Positions 25,453 through 34,646 of a stretch of 64,000 nucleotides of DNA are shown in pieces (position 1 is the first letter of the stretch; the number at the start of each line of letters is the position of its first letter). The stretch covers positions 141,606 through 205,605 of the forward strand of contig NZ_JAKIKU010000009.1 in the NCBI RefSeq assembly GCF_023283985.1, written 5' to 3'. The notes beneath the pieces were generated by a model. It did not search any database and was not told the origin of the DNA. It worked only from the letters and a program-made list of their open reading frames with translations. This DNA is from Shewanella electrodiphila (GTDB lineage: Bacteria; Pseudomonadota; Gammaproteobacteria; Enterobacterales; Shewanellaceae). Position numbers and translations under genes: made by a program.

Positions 25453-27060
25453 ATGATTAAAGATTTTATTTTGCCTGATATTGGTGAAGGCGTCGTAGAG
25501 TGTGAGCTTGTTGATTGGATGGTTAAAGAAGGTGATGTTGTTGTTGAAGATCAACCAATTGCTGATGTGATGACAGACAAAGCCTTAGTTCAAATACCTG
25601 CACCTCATGCGGGCGTCATTACCAAGCTATATTACGCGAAGGGTGACATTGCAAAAGTTCATGCGCCGCTTTATGCAGTAGAACTTGAGGCAACAGGTGT
25701 TAACACTGCTGATGAATCTAGAGCACCTTCTACTCAAGAAACGGCAACAGAAGCTAATGAAGAAACCAGCAATGAAGTTGCAAGAAATGTTGAACAAATA
25801 AGTCAAACTACCGCACGTGATGTTGAAGAGTTCTTACTCCCTGATATCGGTGAAGGTATTGTTGAATGTGAACTTGTTGAATGGCTTGTCGCTGAAGGTG
25901 ATATTGTCACAGAGGATCAGCCGATTGCTGATGTGATGACAGATAAAGCTTTAGTTCAAATACCAGCGATTAAAAATGGCAAGATTGTAAAATTACATTA
26001 CAGAAAAGGCCAATTAGCTAAAGTTCATGAGCCGTTATTCGCAATCGAGGTTGAATCTACAGGCACTCAAGTTGAAGCGGCTCAAACAGTCACGCATTCA
26101 GCTGCCGTTAGCGAAATCGTTACTAGTGAACCAGTTGCTCAAGGTAAAGCGTTAGCAAGTCCTGCAGTTCGCCGATTAGCTAGAAGTTTGGATATCAATA
26201 TTGCTAACGTGCCAGGTACGGGTAAAAATGGTCGTGTGTATAAAGAAGATGTTGAAGCGTTTGCTAATGGCTCCACAGCAAACCAAACCTCAGCCTCTAA
26301 AACGACTACCGTTTCTAATAGCGCTGCAATACCAGCTAATATTCAAACTACAAATGCAGACAGAGTTGAGCCAATTAAAGGTGTTAAAGCTGTCATGGCT
26401 AAGATGATGGTTGAGTCTGTTTCTACGATTCCTCATTTTACATATTGTGAAGAATTTGATTTAACAGATTTAGTTGCATTACGCGCCGAGATGAAACAAC
26501 GTTATTCAACTGACGAAGTTAAATTGACTATGATGCCTTTCTTCATGAAAGCAATGTCATTAGCCATTAATGAATTTCCAGTATTAAACAGTCAAGTCAA
26601 CCCTGATTGCACTGAGTTAACCTATAAAATGAGTCATAACATTGGTATGGCTGTTGATTCAAAAGTGGGTTTGTTAGTACCGAATGTTAAAGATGTACAA
26701 AGTAAAACTATTTTAGAAGTTGCCGCTGAAATTACACGACTCACAACTGCTGCTAGAAGTGGCCGTGTAAGTCCTGCTGATTTAAAAGGTGGAACAATAT
26801 CAATTTCAAATATTGGTGCTTTAGGTGGGACGGTTGCTACGCCTATTATCAATAAACCGGAAGTTGCGATTGTTGCCCTAGGTAAATTACAAACACTCCC
26901 TCGTTTCAATGCCAATGGCGAGGTAGAAGCGCGTAAGATTATGCAAGTCAGTTGGTCTGGCGATCATCGTGTAATCGATGGTGGAACCATTGCTCGTTTC
27001 TGTAATCTTTGGAAGCAGTACTTAGAGCAGCCACAAGAAATGTTACTCGCAATGCGCTAA
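25453..27060 (+). CDS. bkdB: Branched-chain 2-oxoacid dehydrogenase E2 (dihydrolipoyl acyltransferase), two lipoyl domains
   Basis: 535 residues. Two N-terminal lipoyl domains, each with VMTDKALVQIPA (the Lys is lipoylated), at about 1-80 and 126-205, joined by an Ala/Glu/Thr linker. A peripheral subunit-binding domain follows (ASPAVRRLARSL at about 236-247), then the catalytic domain ending in SGDHRVIDGGTIARF with the His-Asp active-site motif. It moves the acyl group from E1 to CoA and forms the complex core. The two lipoyl domains are nearly identical in the key segment, suggesting duplication or conversion. Confidence 0.96.
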   Translation: MIKDFILPDIGEGVVECELVDWMVKEGDVVVEDQPIADVMTDKALVQIPAPHAGVITKLYYAKGDIAKVHAPLYAVELEATGVNTADESRAPSTQETATEANEETSNEVARNVEQISQTTARDVEEFLLPDIGEGIVECELVEWLVAEGDIVTEDQPIADVMTDKALVQIPAIKNGKIVKLHYRKGQLAKVHEPLFAIEVESTGTQVEAAQTVTHSAAVSEIVTSEPVAQGKALASPAVRRLARSLDINIANVPGTGKNGRVYKEDVEAFANGSTANQTSASKTTTVSNSAAIPANIQTTNADRVEPIKGVKAVMAKMMVESVSTIPHFTYCEEFDLTDLVALRAEMKQRYSTDEVKLTMMPFFMKAMSLAINEFPVLNSQVNPDCTELTYKMSHNIGMAVDSKVGLLVPNVKDVQSKTILEVAAEITRLTTAARSGRVSPADLKGGTISISNIGALGGTVATPIINKPEVAIVALGKLQTLPRFNANGEVEARKIMQVSWSGDHRVIDGGTIARFCNLWKQYLEQPQEMLLAMR

Positions 27061-27089
27061 TTCTATAATGGCAATCTAATTAACTCATT

Positions 27090-27118
27090 AAAGGGCGCTA
27101 TTGCGTCCTTTAATTTTG
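27090..27118 (+). terminator. Terminator of the bkd operon
   Basis: AAAGGGCGC, TATT, GCGTCCTTT (one G-U pair), then TAATTTTG. Short but stable stem. Confidence 0.65.
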
Positions 27119-27167
27119 TTAACTGATTTTGTATAATCTCCGGACGTTGTAACTTCTCGGAACCATA

Positions 27168-28235
27168 ATGATCACCTCGGCACCGAATATCGAATCTATC
27201 GAGTATCCTTTTCCTGCGAAACCTGCTTTATTGTCTCATGCTGAAAAAGCTGCAGCTAAAGCAAGAATAAAACAGCTATTGATCGACCAAGATGCTGTTT
27301 TAGTTGCACACTATTATACAGATCCTGAAATTCAAGCACTGGCTGAAGAAACCGGTGGTTGTGTTTCTGACTCCCTTGAAATGGCACGCTTTGGCCGTGA
27401 TCACCCAGCAAAGAAACTGATTGTTGCTGGTGTAAAGTTTATGGGGGAAACCTCTAAAATTTTAAGCCCCGAAAAAACTGTCTTGATGCCTACGTTAGAA
27501 GCCACTTGTTCTTTAGACATTGGTTGCCCAATTGATAAGTTTTCAGCATTTTGTGATGCCCATCCAGAACATACCGTAGTTGTTTATGCGAACACCTCAG
27601 CGGCAGTAAAAGCCCGTGCAGATTGGGTAGTAACCTCTAGTATCGCGCTAGAGATTGTTGAACATTTGGATAGCGAAGGCAAAAAGATTATTTGGGGACC
27701 TGATCGTCACTTGGGTAGTTACATTGCTAAAGAAACTGGCGCTGATATGTTGATGTGGCAGGGCGATTGTATTGTTCATGACGAATTCAAATCTAAAGCA
27801 TTAAAGGAACTTAAGATACAGCATCCTGATGCTGCTATCTTGGTTCACCCTGAGTCACCGGCAAATGTCGTTGCTTTAGCGGATGCTGTGGGCTCTACGA
27901 GTCAGCTAATTAAAGCTGCACAAACCATGGACAACCAAGAGTTTATTGTGGCGACTGACCGAGGCATTTTTTATAAAATGCAACAAGCAGCACCAGGTAA
28001 AACACTCATTGAAGCACCAACTGGTGGTAATGGCGCTACATGTAAAAGCTGCGCTCATTGTCCTTGGATGGCAATGAATGGTTTACAAGCTATTGAAGCG
28101 TCACTGACAGCAACAAATAAAACTGAACATGAAGTGTTCGTTGATGATGCATTACGTGATGATGCACTAGTACCATTAAACAGAATGCTTAATTTTGCGA
28201 AAACCTTAAACATGAAAGTGAAGGGTAACGCTTAA
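27168..28235 (+). CDS. nadA: Quinolinate synthase
   Basis: 355 residues. The [4Fe-4S] cysteines are in GGCVSDSLEMA, TCSLDIGCP and CKSCAHCPWMAMN. VAHYYTDPEIQ and GPDRHLGSYIA are typical of NadA. It condenses iminoaspartate with dihydroxyacetone phosphate to quinolinate for NAD synthesis. It stands alone with its own terminator. Confidence 0.97.
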   Translation: MITSAPNIESIEYPFPAKPALLSHAEKAAAKARIKQLLIDQDAVLVAHYYTDPEIQALAEETGGCVSDSLEMARFGRDHPAKKLIVAGVKFMGETSKILSPEKTVLMPTLEATCSLDIGCPIDKFSAFCDAHPEHTVVVYANTSAAVKARADWVVTSSIALEIVEHLDSEGKKIIWGPDRHLGSYIAKETGADMLMWQGDCIVHDEFKSKALKELKIQHPDAAILVHPESPANVVALADAVGSTSQLIKAAQTMDNQEFIVATDRGIFYKMQQAAPGKTLIEAPTGGNGATCKSCAHCPWMAMNGLQAIEASLTATNKTEHEVFVDDALRDDALVPLNRMLNFAKTLNMKVKGNA

Positions 28236-28255
28236 TCTAATCGATGGATAATAAC

Positions 28256-28283
28256 AAAAAGCCCTGCAAGTGCAGGGCTTTTT
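28256..28283. terminator. Bidirectional terminator between nadA and gap
   Basis: AAAAAGCCCTGCA, AG, TGCAGGGCTTTTT: perfect stem with A-run and T-run on both sides, serving the two convergent genes. Confidence 0.92.
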
Positions 28284-28312
28284 AATGTTCCAATTTTACA
28301 AATTAAAACAAA

Positions 28313-29323
28313 TTATTTAGCTGTCATTAATGCAACAGTATTATCTAACATGCGGTTACTGAAACCCCATTCGTTATCATACCAAGCCATTACTTTAACA
28401 AGTCGACCATTAACACGTGTTTGAGTCGCGTCAAAGTTAGAAGAAAATGCATTATGGTTGAAATCGATAGAGACTAAAGGTTCAACATTAATAGCAAGCG
28501 CTTCATTCAATGGTGAAGTTTTTGCTGCATCTGCCACTATCTGGTTAATTTCTTCAACTGTGGTGTCACGAGACGCTTGGAAAGTTAGATCCACAAGAGA
28601 TACGTTAACTGTCGGTACACGTACAGCTAAACCGTCAAACTTACCTTGAAGCTCAGGAACCACTAAACCTACAGCTGCTGCAGCTCCAGTTTGCGTTGGG
28701 ATCATAGACATTGCTGCTGCACGAGCACGACGTAAATCAGTGTGGTAAACATCTGATAAGCGTTGATCATTGGTGTAAGCATGAATAGTAGTCATTAAAC
28801 CAGATTCAATACCAACAGAGTCATTCAACGGTTTCGCAAAAGGAGCTAAACAGTTGGTTGTACATGAAGCATTTGAAATCACAGTCATATCACTGGTTAA
28901 CACTTCATTGTTTACGCCGTAAACAACAGTTGCATCAACATTCTTGCCTGGAGCAGAAATAATAACTTTCTTAGCGCCAGCTGTTAAATGCGGTTGTACT
29001 GCTTCTTTAGATGTGAAAATACCAGTACATTCATAAACAACATCAACGTTTAATTCTGCCCAAGGTAATTTAGAAGGGTCTCGTTCTTGAAAAGTCAAGA
29101 TTTTATCGCCATTAACGTAGATGGCTTCATCATCATGATCAACTTTAGCGTTGAAACGACCATGTACTGAATCATATTTGGTAAGGTGAGCATTGATTGA
29201 AGCATCACCCAAATCGTTTAAAGCTACGATTTCAATTGGGTAATCCTTTTCGCTTTCATAAAGCGCACGTAAAACATTTCTACCGATACGGCCATAGCCG
29301 TTAATTGCTACACGGATAGTCAT
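28313..29323 (-). CDS. gap: Glyceraldehyde-3-phosphate dehydrogenase (type I)
   Basis: 336 residues. NAD-binding INGYGRIGRNVLRALYE, active-site SNASCTTNCLAPF (catalytic Cys), TIHAYTNDQ and the C-terminal WYDNEWGFSNRML. It oxidises glyceraldehyde-3-phosphate with phosphate to 1,3-bisphosphoglycerate. AYTNDQ and ISAPGKN rather than the erythrose-4-phosphate dehydrogenase forms argue for GAPDH, not Epd. It is separated from a second, longer GAPDH gene by a DUF2989 lipoprotein gene. Confidence 0.95.
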   Translation of the reverse strand: MTIRVAINGYGRIGRNVLRALYESEKDYPIEIVALNDLGDASINAHLTKYDSVHGRFNAKVDHDDEAIYVNGDKILTFQERDPSKLPWAELNVDVVYECTGIFTSKEAVQPHLTAGAKKVIISAPGKNVDATVVYGVNNEVLTSDMTVISNASCTTNCLAPFAKPLNDSVGIESGLMTTIHAYTNDQRLSDVYHTDLRRARAAAMSMIPTQTGAAAAVGLVVPELQGKFDGLAVRVPTVNVSLVDLTFQASRDTTVEEINQIVADAAKTSPLNEALAINVEPLVSIDFNHNAFSSNFDATQTRVNGRLVKVMAWYDNEWGFSNRMLDNTVALMTAK

Positions 29324-29557
29324 TGCATATCCCTCAAGTGATTATAAATCTGTTACGTAAATCATATGGTAGTAAAATTACCAAATTAACGATTTTCGTC
29401 AAGTAAAAAAGCCTCAAAACGCTAATAAAGTGCAAAATATCTGTATTTAATTTACAAATTACAGAAATAAGCTGCTGTTGGCGATTTTTTTGAAAGTGTA
29501 ATACAGCGTTAACTGTTAATTAATTGTACTCAGTGTAGCTAACAAGCTAGTCTTTGT

Positions 29558-30400
29558 TTATTCAAATTTTGATTTAATTTCACTTGTATCGAACTGAGCT
29601 GTTTTTAATAGTCTAACGAGCTCAATCGCTTCTAAATCTAATTGCTGAGCTCGGTTACTGTCATTAGCTATAAGCGCTAATAATTTTTCTTGTGAGGCAA
29701 TGTTGTCACTCATTAATGTATTCGCCTTAGTCAATAAGTATTCATTATCAACATTTTGCTCCCAACGATAAATTGTAGCGAGAGCGAGTAACCAATCAGG
29801 GTCAATTGTTTTAGGCTTAACGTGGGACAATAGGTGTAAATAAAGCATCTTTGCTCTATTCATATCCGTTTTAATATAATGTGACGCAAGTTGAGCAAGT
29901 ATAAATGGTTCTGTTATTTCACCATTTTTCTCAGCTTTAATTAACGTATCACGCGAAGGTATATCGTTAAACGTTGTCCAACGATAATACACAAGGTAAT
30001 TGTCTGGGTTGTCCTTGGTATATTCTCTTAACTGGATTAAATTTTGTGTGCTAACAGCATATGCTCTTTCTCTATCTAAAGTCCGGTCGGTGTTTTGTAT
30101 ATGGATAACACCAGCAGCTAATTCTATGCACTTGCTATAAGACTCAAGCTTTATTAATTGGTCGTATAGTTGTTTTCCTGTAGGCTCAGTGGTTATCTTT
30201 AATTGGTATCTACTACGAATTAAGTCGCCTTTTTCTACTAAACACCAACTATCTCGGTGTAAATCCGCACAAAGTTCAGGATTATTTTTACAAATGCTGC
30301 CACTATTTCGGCCAACATCACAACCAAATAAGCCGAATAAAGCAGCAAATATTGAAAATGATGTAATTATTACTAAACTTTTACTCAAAACAGGCTCCAA
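29558..30400 (-). CDS. DUF2989-like lipoprotein
   Basis: 280 residues. Hydrophobic N-terminus ending in the lipobox LFGC. The early mature region is Cys-containing (SICKNNPELCADLHRDSWCL), followed by helical, TPR-like sequence (AQLASHYIKTDMNRAKMLYL). It resembles the DUF2989 family found between the two gap genes in Alteromonadales. Periplasmic, membrane-anchored; role unknown. Position between gap genes is conserved in relatives from memory, not verified here. Confidence 0.75.
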   Translation of the reverse strand: MEPVLSKSLVIITSFSIFAALFGLFGCDVGRNSGSICKNNPELCADLHRDSWCLVEKGDLIRSRYQLKITTEPTGKQLYDQLIKLESYSKCIELAAGVIHIQNTDRTLDRERAYAVSTQNLIQLREYTKDNPDNYLVYYRWTTFNDIPSRDTLIKAEKNGEITEPFILAQLASHYIKTDMNRAKMLYLHLLSHVKPKTIDPDWLLALATIYRWEQNVDNEYLLTKANTLMSDNIASQEKLLALIANDSNRAQQLDLEAIELVRLLKTAQFDTSEIKSKFE

Positions 30401-30589
30401 AAGTGGAATTTCTCTAATAAAATTACACGTTTACTAAAAATTTCTTACTGGCGAAAAAGCGTAAATTTCATTACAATGTCGCCGACCAAACGGGGATAAC
30501 CCTATCAAATAATGACTATTGGTCTTTTCTTTTTGTTACTCAATGCTTTCTGCACCCTACGCTGAAATGTGAGATAAAGGATCTTTTTA

Positions 30590-32026
30590 ATGAGCGCTGA
30601 TAAACACCTACAAAGTTGGCAAGAACGTTTCGAAATGGCAGAGGCTATGCAGCCTTTACTTGGTAAACTATATCGTAATCAAGGCGTTGAAGTCTTAGTT
30701 TATGGTAAACCACTTTTAAACGCATCTACAATTGAAATTATTAAAGCGCATCGCCTAGTTCGTCGTCATATTGGCGAAAAATTACGCCTTCGTGAAAGCT
30801 TTCCATTCGTTGAAGCATTAAGCAAGTTATCAGTAAAGCACTGTAAAGTGGATATTGGCAAGTTAGCTATTAATTACTGGCGTGATAATGCTGATGCTTC
30901 TCAAATTCAAGCCTACATGACTAAAGAGTTAGAGCAAGGCTTAAACTTTGGTGACGATGTAGAATCTAAAGATGTTGTCTTATACGGTTTTGGACGTATC
31001 GGCCGTCTATTAGCCCGCTTAATGATTGAAAAAACGGGTAAAAGTAATAAGCTTTGTTTACGCGCAATCGTCTTACGTGGCGGTAAAAAAGGTGATTTAG
31101 AAAAGCGTGCTAGTTTATTACGTCGTGACTCAGTTCATGGTCCATTCAATGGCTCTGTTGAAGTAGACGAAGAAAATAACGCCATTATTGCTAATGGTAC
31201 ATATATTCAAATCATTTACGCTAATTCACCTGATCAAGTAGATTACACACAATACGGCATCAATAATGCGCTTGTTGTGGATAATACCGGTATTTGGAAA
31301 GATGAAGATGGTCTTGGTCTTCACCTTAAGAGTAAAGGTGCAAGTAAAGTACTGTTAACCGCTCCTGCTAAGGGTGCAATTAAGAACGTCGTTTACGGTG
31401 TGAATGAAAATGATATTCTTCCTGAGGATATGATTGTTTCGGCAGCAAGTTGTACAACCAATGCTATTACACCTGTATTAAAAGCAGTGAATGATAAGTA
31501 TGGCATTGAAAACGGACATGTTGAAACAATCCATTCGTATACGAATGACCAAAACTTAATTGATAACTATCATAGTGCTGACCGTCGTGGTCGAAGTGCG
31601 CCATTAAACATGGTTATTACTGAAACAGGTGCAGCGAAAGCGGTTGCAAAAGCATTACCTGTAATGGAAGGTAAGTTAACAGGTAACGCTATCCGTGTAC
31701 CGACACCAAATGTTTCAATGGCCATTATCAGTGTTAACTTAAACGGCGAAACTAATCGCGATGAGTTAAATGAATACCTAAAAGATATCGCATTGACTTC
31801 TGAGTTGAAAAATCAAGTTGATTACACTGATTCTACTGAAATTGTATCAAGCGACTTAGTGGGTTCTCGCTATGCTGGTGTTGTTGACTCTCAAGCAACT
31901 ATTGCTGATGGCAAACGTGCTATTTTATACGTGTGGTATGACAATGAGTTCGGTTATAGCTGTCAAGTAGTCGGCGTCATGCAAAAGATGCTTGGACTTA
32001 CAACGCTTTCTTTACCAGAAGCGTAA
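30590..32026 (+). CDS. Long-form glyceraldehyde-3-phosphate dehydrogenase
   Basis: 478 residues. Residues from about 125 form a GAPDH core (YGFGRIGRLLARLM, active-site SAASCTTNAITPV, IHSYTNDQ, WYDNEFGYSCQV). The extra N-terminal 120 residues are helical and not part of ordinary GAPDH. This long type occurs in marine gammaproteobacteria beside a standard gap. The direction of the reaction (glycolytic or gluconeogenic, NAD or NADP) cannot be fixed from sequence. AAAGGATC precedes the ATG. Confidence 0.9.
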   Translation: MSADKHLQSWQERFEMAEAMQPLLGKLYRNQGVEVLVYGKPLLNASTIEIIKAHRLVRRHIGEKLRLRESFPFVEALSKLSVKHCKVDIGKLAINYWRDNADASQIQAYMTKELEQGLNFGDDVESKDVVLYGFGRIGRLLARLMIEKTGKSNKLCLRAIVLRGGKKGDLEKRASLLRRDSVHGPFNGSVEVDEENNAIIANGTYIQIIYANSPDQVDYTQYGINNALVVDNTGIWKDEDGLGLHLKSKGASKVLLTAPAKGAIKNVVYGVNENDILPEDMIVSAASCTTNAITPVLKAVNDKYGIENGHVETIHSYTNDQNLIDNYHSADRRGRSAPLNMVITETGAAKAVAKALPVMEGKLTGNAIRVPTPNVSMAIISVNLNGETNRDELNEYLKDIALTSELKNQVDYTDSTEIVSSDLVGSRYAGVVDSQATIADGKRAILYVWYDNEFGYSCQVVGVMQKMLGLTTLSLPEA

Positions 32027-32052
32027 ACTTACTCAGTTAAGAACCATCATTT

Positions 32053-32084
32053 AAAAGGCACTTCTTAGTAGAAGTGCCTTTTTT
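32053..32084 (+). terminator. Terminator of the long gap gene
   Basis: AAAAGGCACTTC, TTAGTA, GAAGTGCCTTTTTT. Strong stem and T-run. Confidence 0.9.
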
Positions 32085-32265
32085 GTTGGCTGTCATGGTT
32101 TAATAGACAATAATTGTTCAATACGTTGATTTATACATCAAACGGTTATAAAAGCCCTAAAATATAGTAATTCTGCATTGACACATTTGCGTAAAACGGT
32201 AGAATTCCATTCCGCACTCAGGGACAAATTGATTTATCGTTTTAACTAAGTGTTTTGTTTGATAT

Positions 32266-32341
32266 GCGACATTAGCTCAGTTGGTAGAGCGATACCTTGC
32301 CAAGGTATAGGTCATCGGTTCGAACCCGATATGTCGCTCCA
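32266..32341 (+). tRNA. tRNA-Gly (GCC)
   Basis: 76 nt including CCA. Acceptor GCGACAT/ATGTCGC, anticodon loop TTGCCAA with anticodon GCC, T-arm GGTTCGAACCC. First of a Gly-Cys-Leu tRNA operon. Confidence 0.97.
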
Positions 32342-32351
32342 ATCAAACAAC

Positions 32352-32425
32352 GGCGCGATGGCAGAATGGCTATGCTGCGGATTGCAAATCCGTCGACCTC
32401 GGTTCGACTCCGGGTCGCGCCTCCA
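32352..32425 (+). tRNA. tRNA-Cys (GCA)
   Basis: 74 nt including CCA. Acceptor GGCGCGA/TCGCGCC, anticodon stem-loop CGGAT-TGCAA-ATCCG with anticodon GCA, T-arm GGTTCGACTCC. Confidence 0.97.
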
Positions 32426-32479
32426 CAATTTTGTTTAATTGTTTAGTGCTTTAAACTAGACGGTTAAAACAACACTTTT

Positions 32480-32565
32480 GCCCGAGTGGTGGAATCGGTA
32501 GACACAAGGGATTTAAAATCCCTCGCTTAATAGGCGTGCCAGTTCAAGTCTGGCCTCGGGTACCA
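32480..32565 (+). tRNA. tRNA-Leu (TAA)
   Basis: 86 nt including CCA, class II with a long variable arm. Anticodon region GGGATTTAAAATCCC, anticodon TAA; T-arm region GTTCAAGTC. It is followed at once by a terminator and then by tandem copies of its own 3' half. Confidence 0.97.
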
Positions 32566-33023
32566 TTATAAATAAGCCTCGACATTAGTCGGGGCTTTTT
32601 TATGTCTGACATTTGAGTAATTGAAGAAGGATAAAACCCTCATCGTTTTAAAACCAGACGTGCCAGTTCATCTCAGGCCTCCGGTGCCATATTCTCTTTT
32701 AAAGAGCTTACATACGTAAATAAGATGCAAAAAGCCTCAACATTCTTGATTTTAACAGGGCTTTTTTGTATCTGAAATTTGAGTAATTGAAGAAAGGTAA
32801 AATCCCTCTTCGTTTTAAAATCGGGCGTGCCAGTTCATCTCAGGCCTCGGGTACCATATTCTCTTTTAAAGAGCTTGCATACGTAAATAAGATGCAAAAA
32901 GCCTCAACATTTTTGATGTTAACAGGGCTTTTTTGTATCTGACATTTGAGTAATTGAAGAAGGATAAAATCCCTCGTCGTTTTAAATTCGGGCGTGACAG
33001 TTCATCTCTTGCCTCGGGTACCA
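32566..33023 (+). repeat. Tandem repeats carrying the tRNA-Leu 3' half (rtT-like)
   Basis: Three units follow tRNA-Leu, ending at 32689, 32856 and 33023; the last two have an exact period of 167 bp, while the first (124 bp) lacks about 43 bp. Each holds a degraded 3' half of the tRNA (for example GGGCGTGCCAGTTCATCTCA and GCCTCGGGTACCA) and a terminator-like hairpin AAAAAGCCT/AGGGCTTTTTT. None folds as a tRNA. The layout resembles the rtT repeats after tyrT in E. coli. A fourth, weaker trace runs to about 33110. Confidence 0.9.
32574..32602 (+). terminator. Terminator of the tRNA-Gly-Cys-Leu operon
   Basis: AAGCCTCGAC, ATTA, GTCGGGGCTTTTTT (G-U pairs allowed). Similar hairpins recur in the repeat units, about 32729-32768 and 32896-32935. 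Confidence 0.8.
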
Positions 33024-33373
33024 TATTCTTAATACAAGAATATGATACATAAGCAAGATACGAAGGCATCAACATGCTTTACGCTAACGATGGCTTCTTA
33101 TGTCGTTAAAGTGAGATGTTTAACATCAAATTCCATAGGATTTTCAAACTAAGACGCTTAGTCGAATTGTTAGCCATATCTATAAATAGTCATTTATGAA
33201 TATGAAAAATCATCAATACGTTATTAAATATCCATTTAAAACCTAATTAAAATGTCAAATGTTCAAACTGTGAACTAATTCTTTGTTCATGACCAAAAGT
33301 CACTATTTCAAAAACCTATTCAATGGTATAAATACTAAAAATAGTGGTTCACTTCATACGAAGGAAAGAAGTA
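33024..33373. other. Intergenic region after the tRNA-Leu repeats
   Basis: 350 bp. The first 90 bp are a weak continuation of the repeat unit (AAGGCATCAACATGC with GATGGCTTCTTATG). The rest is AT-rich with no ORF that I trust. A promoter for the aminotransferase is expected here but no clear -35/-10 stands out. Confidence 0.35.
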
Positions 33374-34567
33374 ATGATATTTTCTCAGGTCCCTCAAGCT
33401 CCAGCCGATCCTATCTTAGGTTTAACAGATGCATTTAAAAAAGACACACGTAGTGAAAAGGTCAATTTAGGTGTTGGTATTTATAAAGATGAAGCAGGGC
33501 AAACCCCTGTACTTAAATCTGTTAAAAAAGCTGAAGCAATTTTATTAGAAGCTGAGAAAACGAAAAATTACTTAGGGATCGAAGGTGTAGAGCAATACAA
33601 TGCAGTCGTTCAAACTTTACTATTTGGACAAGGCAGCGACATCATTAATGACAAGCGAGCCTTCACTGCACAAGCACCAGGCGGAACAGGCTCATTAAGA
33701 GTTGCCGCTGAATTTCTTGTTAGGAATACTGAATCTAAGACCTTATGGGTAAGTAACCCAACATGGGCTAATCATCAAAACATATTTCAAACTGCTGGCT
33801 TATCAATAAAAGAGTATGGCTATTACAAAGCAGAAACCCATGATATGGATTTTGATGCGATGATTACTGATTTACAAAGTGCTCAAGCTGGTGATCTTAT
33901 TTTATTACACGGTTGCTGCCACAACCCGACTGGTATCGACTTAGATGCTGCACAATGGGAAATTGTTGGTCAACTTTGTGCAGATAAAGAACTTGTACCT
34001 TTATTTGATTTTGCCTATCAAGGTTTCGGCGCGGGAATTGAAGAAGATGCTCAAGGTTTACGCATTGTTGCTGCAAAAGTACCAGAGCTATTAATTGCCA
34101 ATTCATTTTCTAAAAACTTTGGCTTATACAATGAACGTATTGGCGCAGTTACTATTGTTGCTGCTGATGAAGACGCAGCCCAAAAAAGCTTTAGCCAGAT
34201 CAAGAAAACTATTCGGGCAACATACTCAAATCCACCAGCACATGGCGGTTTGATTGTGAGTACTATCCTATCAGATGATTCTCTTCGTCAAGAATGGGAA
34301 TCTGAATTGACCGAAATGCGTCAACGCATCGCCGAAATGCGTACTTTGTTTGTTGAGACATTAAAATCAGAAGGCGTTGACCAAGATTTCAGTTTCATCT
34401 CTCGTCAAAATGGTATGTTTAGTTTTTCTGGACTGAATAAAGATCAAGTCAATCGACTTAAAGATGAGTTTGCTGTCTATATTGTGGGTTCAGGACGTAT
34501 CAGCGTTGCGGGTATGACAAAACAAAATATTCCGGTTATCTGTAAAGCGATTGCGCAGGTTATTTAA
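33374..34567 (+). CDS. Aspartate/aromatic amino acid aminotransferase
   Basis: 397 residues from ATG 33374, which has AGGAAAGAAG upstream; the frame opens at 33344 but that would add ten residues absent from the family. PLP-enzyme fold type I: LLHGCCHNPTGIDL, DFAYQGFGAG and the PLP-Lys segment ANSFSKNFGLYNERIG. Subfamily I-alpha, covering AspC and TyrB, which interconvert aspartate or aromatic amino acids with 2-oxoglutarate. I cannot decide between the two from sequence alone. Confidence 0.93.
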   Translation: MIFSQVPQAPADPILGLTDAFKKDTRSEKVNLGVGIYKDEAGQTPVLKSVKKAEAILLEAEKTKNYLGIEGVEQYNAVVQTLLFGQGSDIINDKRAFTAQAPGGTGSLRVAAEFLVRNTESKTLWVSNPTWANHQNIFQTAGLSIKEYGYYKAETHDMDFDAMITDLQSAQAGDLILLHGCCHNPTGIDLDAAQWEIVGQLCADKELVPLFDFAYQGFGAGIEEDAQGLRIVAAKVPELLIANSFSKNFGLYNERIGAVTIVAADEDAAQKSFSQIKKTIRATYSNPPAHGGLIVSTILSDDSLRQEWESELTEMRQRIAEMRTLFVETLKSEGVDQDFSFISRQNGMFSFSGLNKDQVNRLKDEFAVYIVGSGRISVAGMTKQNIPVICKAIAQVI

Positions 34568-34603
34568 ATCCGTCAGATAACAAACACATTGTGATTACTG
34601 TCT

Positions 34604-34635
34604 AAGCCTATAAGCAAATACTTATAGGCTTTTTT
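34604..34635. terminator. Terminator between the aminotransferase and ybhK
   Basis: AAGCCTATAAG, CAAATA, CTTATAGGCTTTTTT. Perfect 11-bp stem. Confidence 0.9.
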
Positions 34636-34646
34636 ATAAGCTTAAT

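Noticed and set aside
28313..29323. Erythrose-4-phosphate dehydrogenase (Epd)
   Set aside because: Active-site neighbourhood (AYTNDQ, ISAPGKN) follows GAPDH rather than Epd.
32250..32438. 62-residue ORF across tRNA-Gly and tRNA-Cys
   Set aside because: Two clear tRNA genes occupy it.
32566..33023. Possible CRISPR-like array (regularly spaced repeats)
   Set aside because: The repeated unit is 167 bp, the repeat is derived from the tRNA-Leu 3' half with a terminator, there are no unique spacers, and no cas gene is present.
32866..33075. 69-residue minus-strand ORF
   Set aside because: It lies wholly in the tRNA-derived repeats and has no protein-like features.
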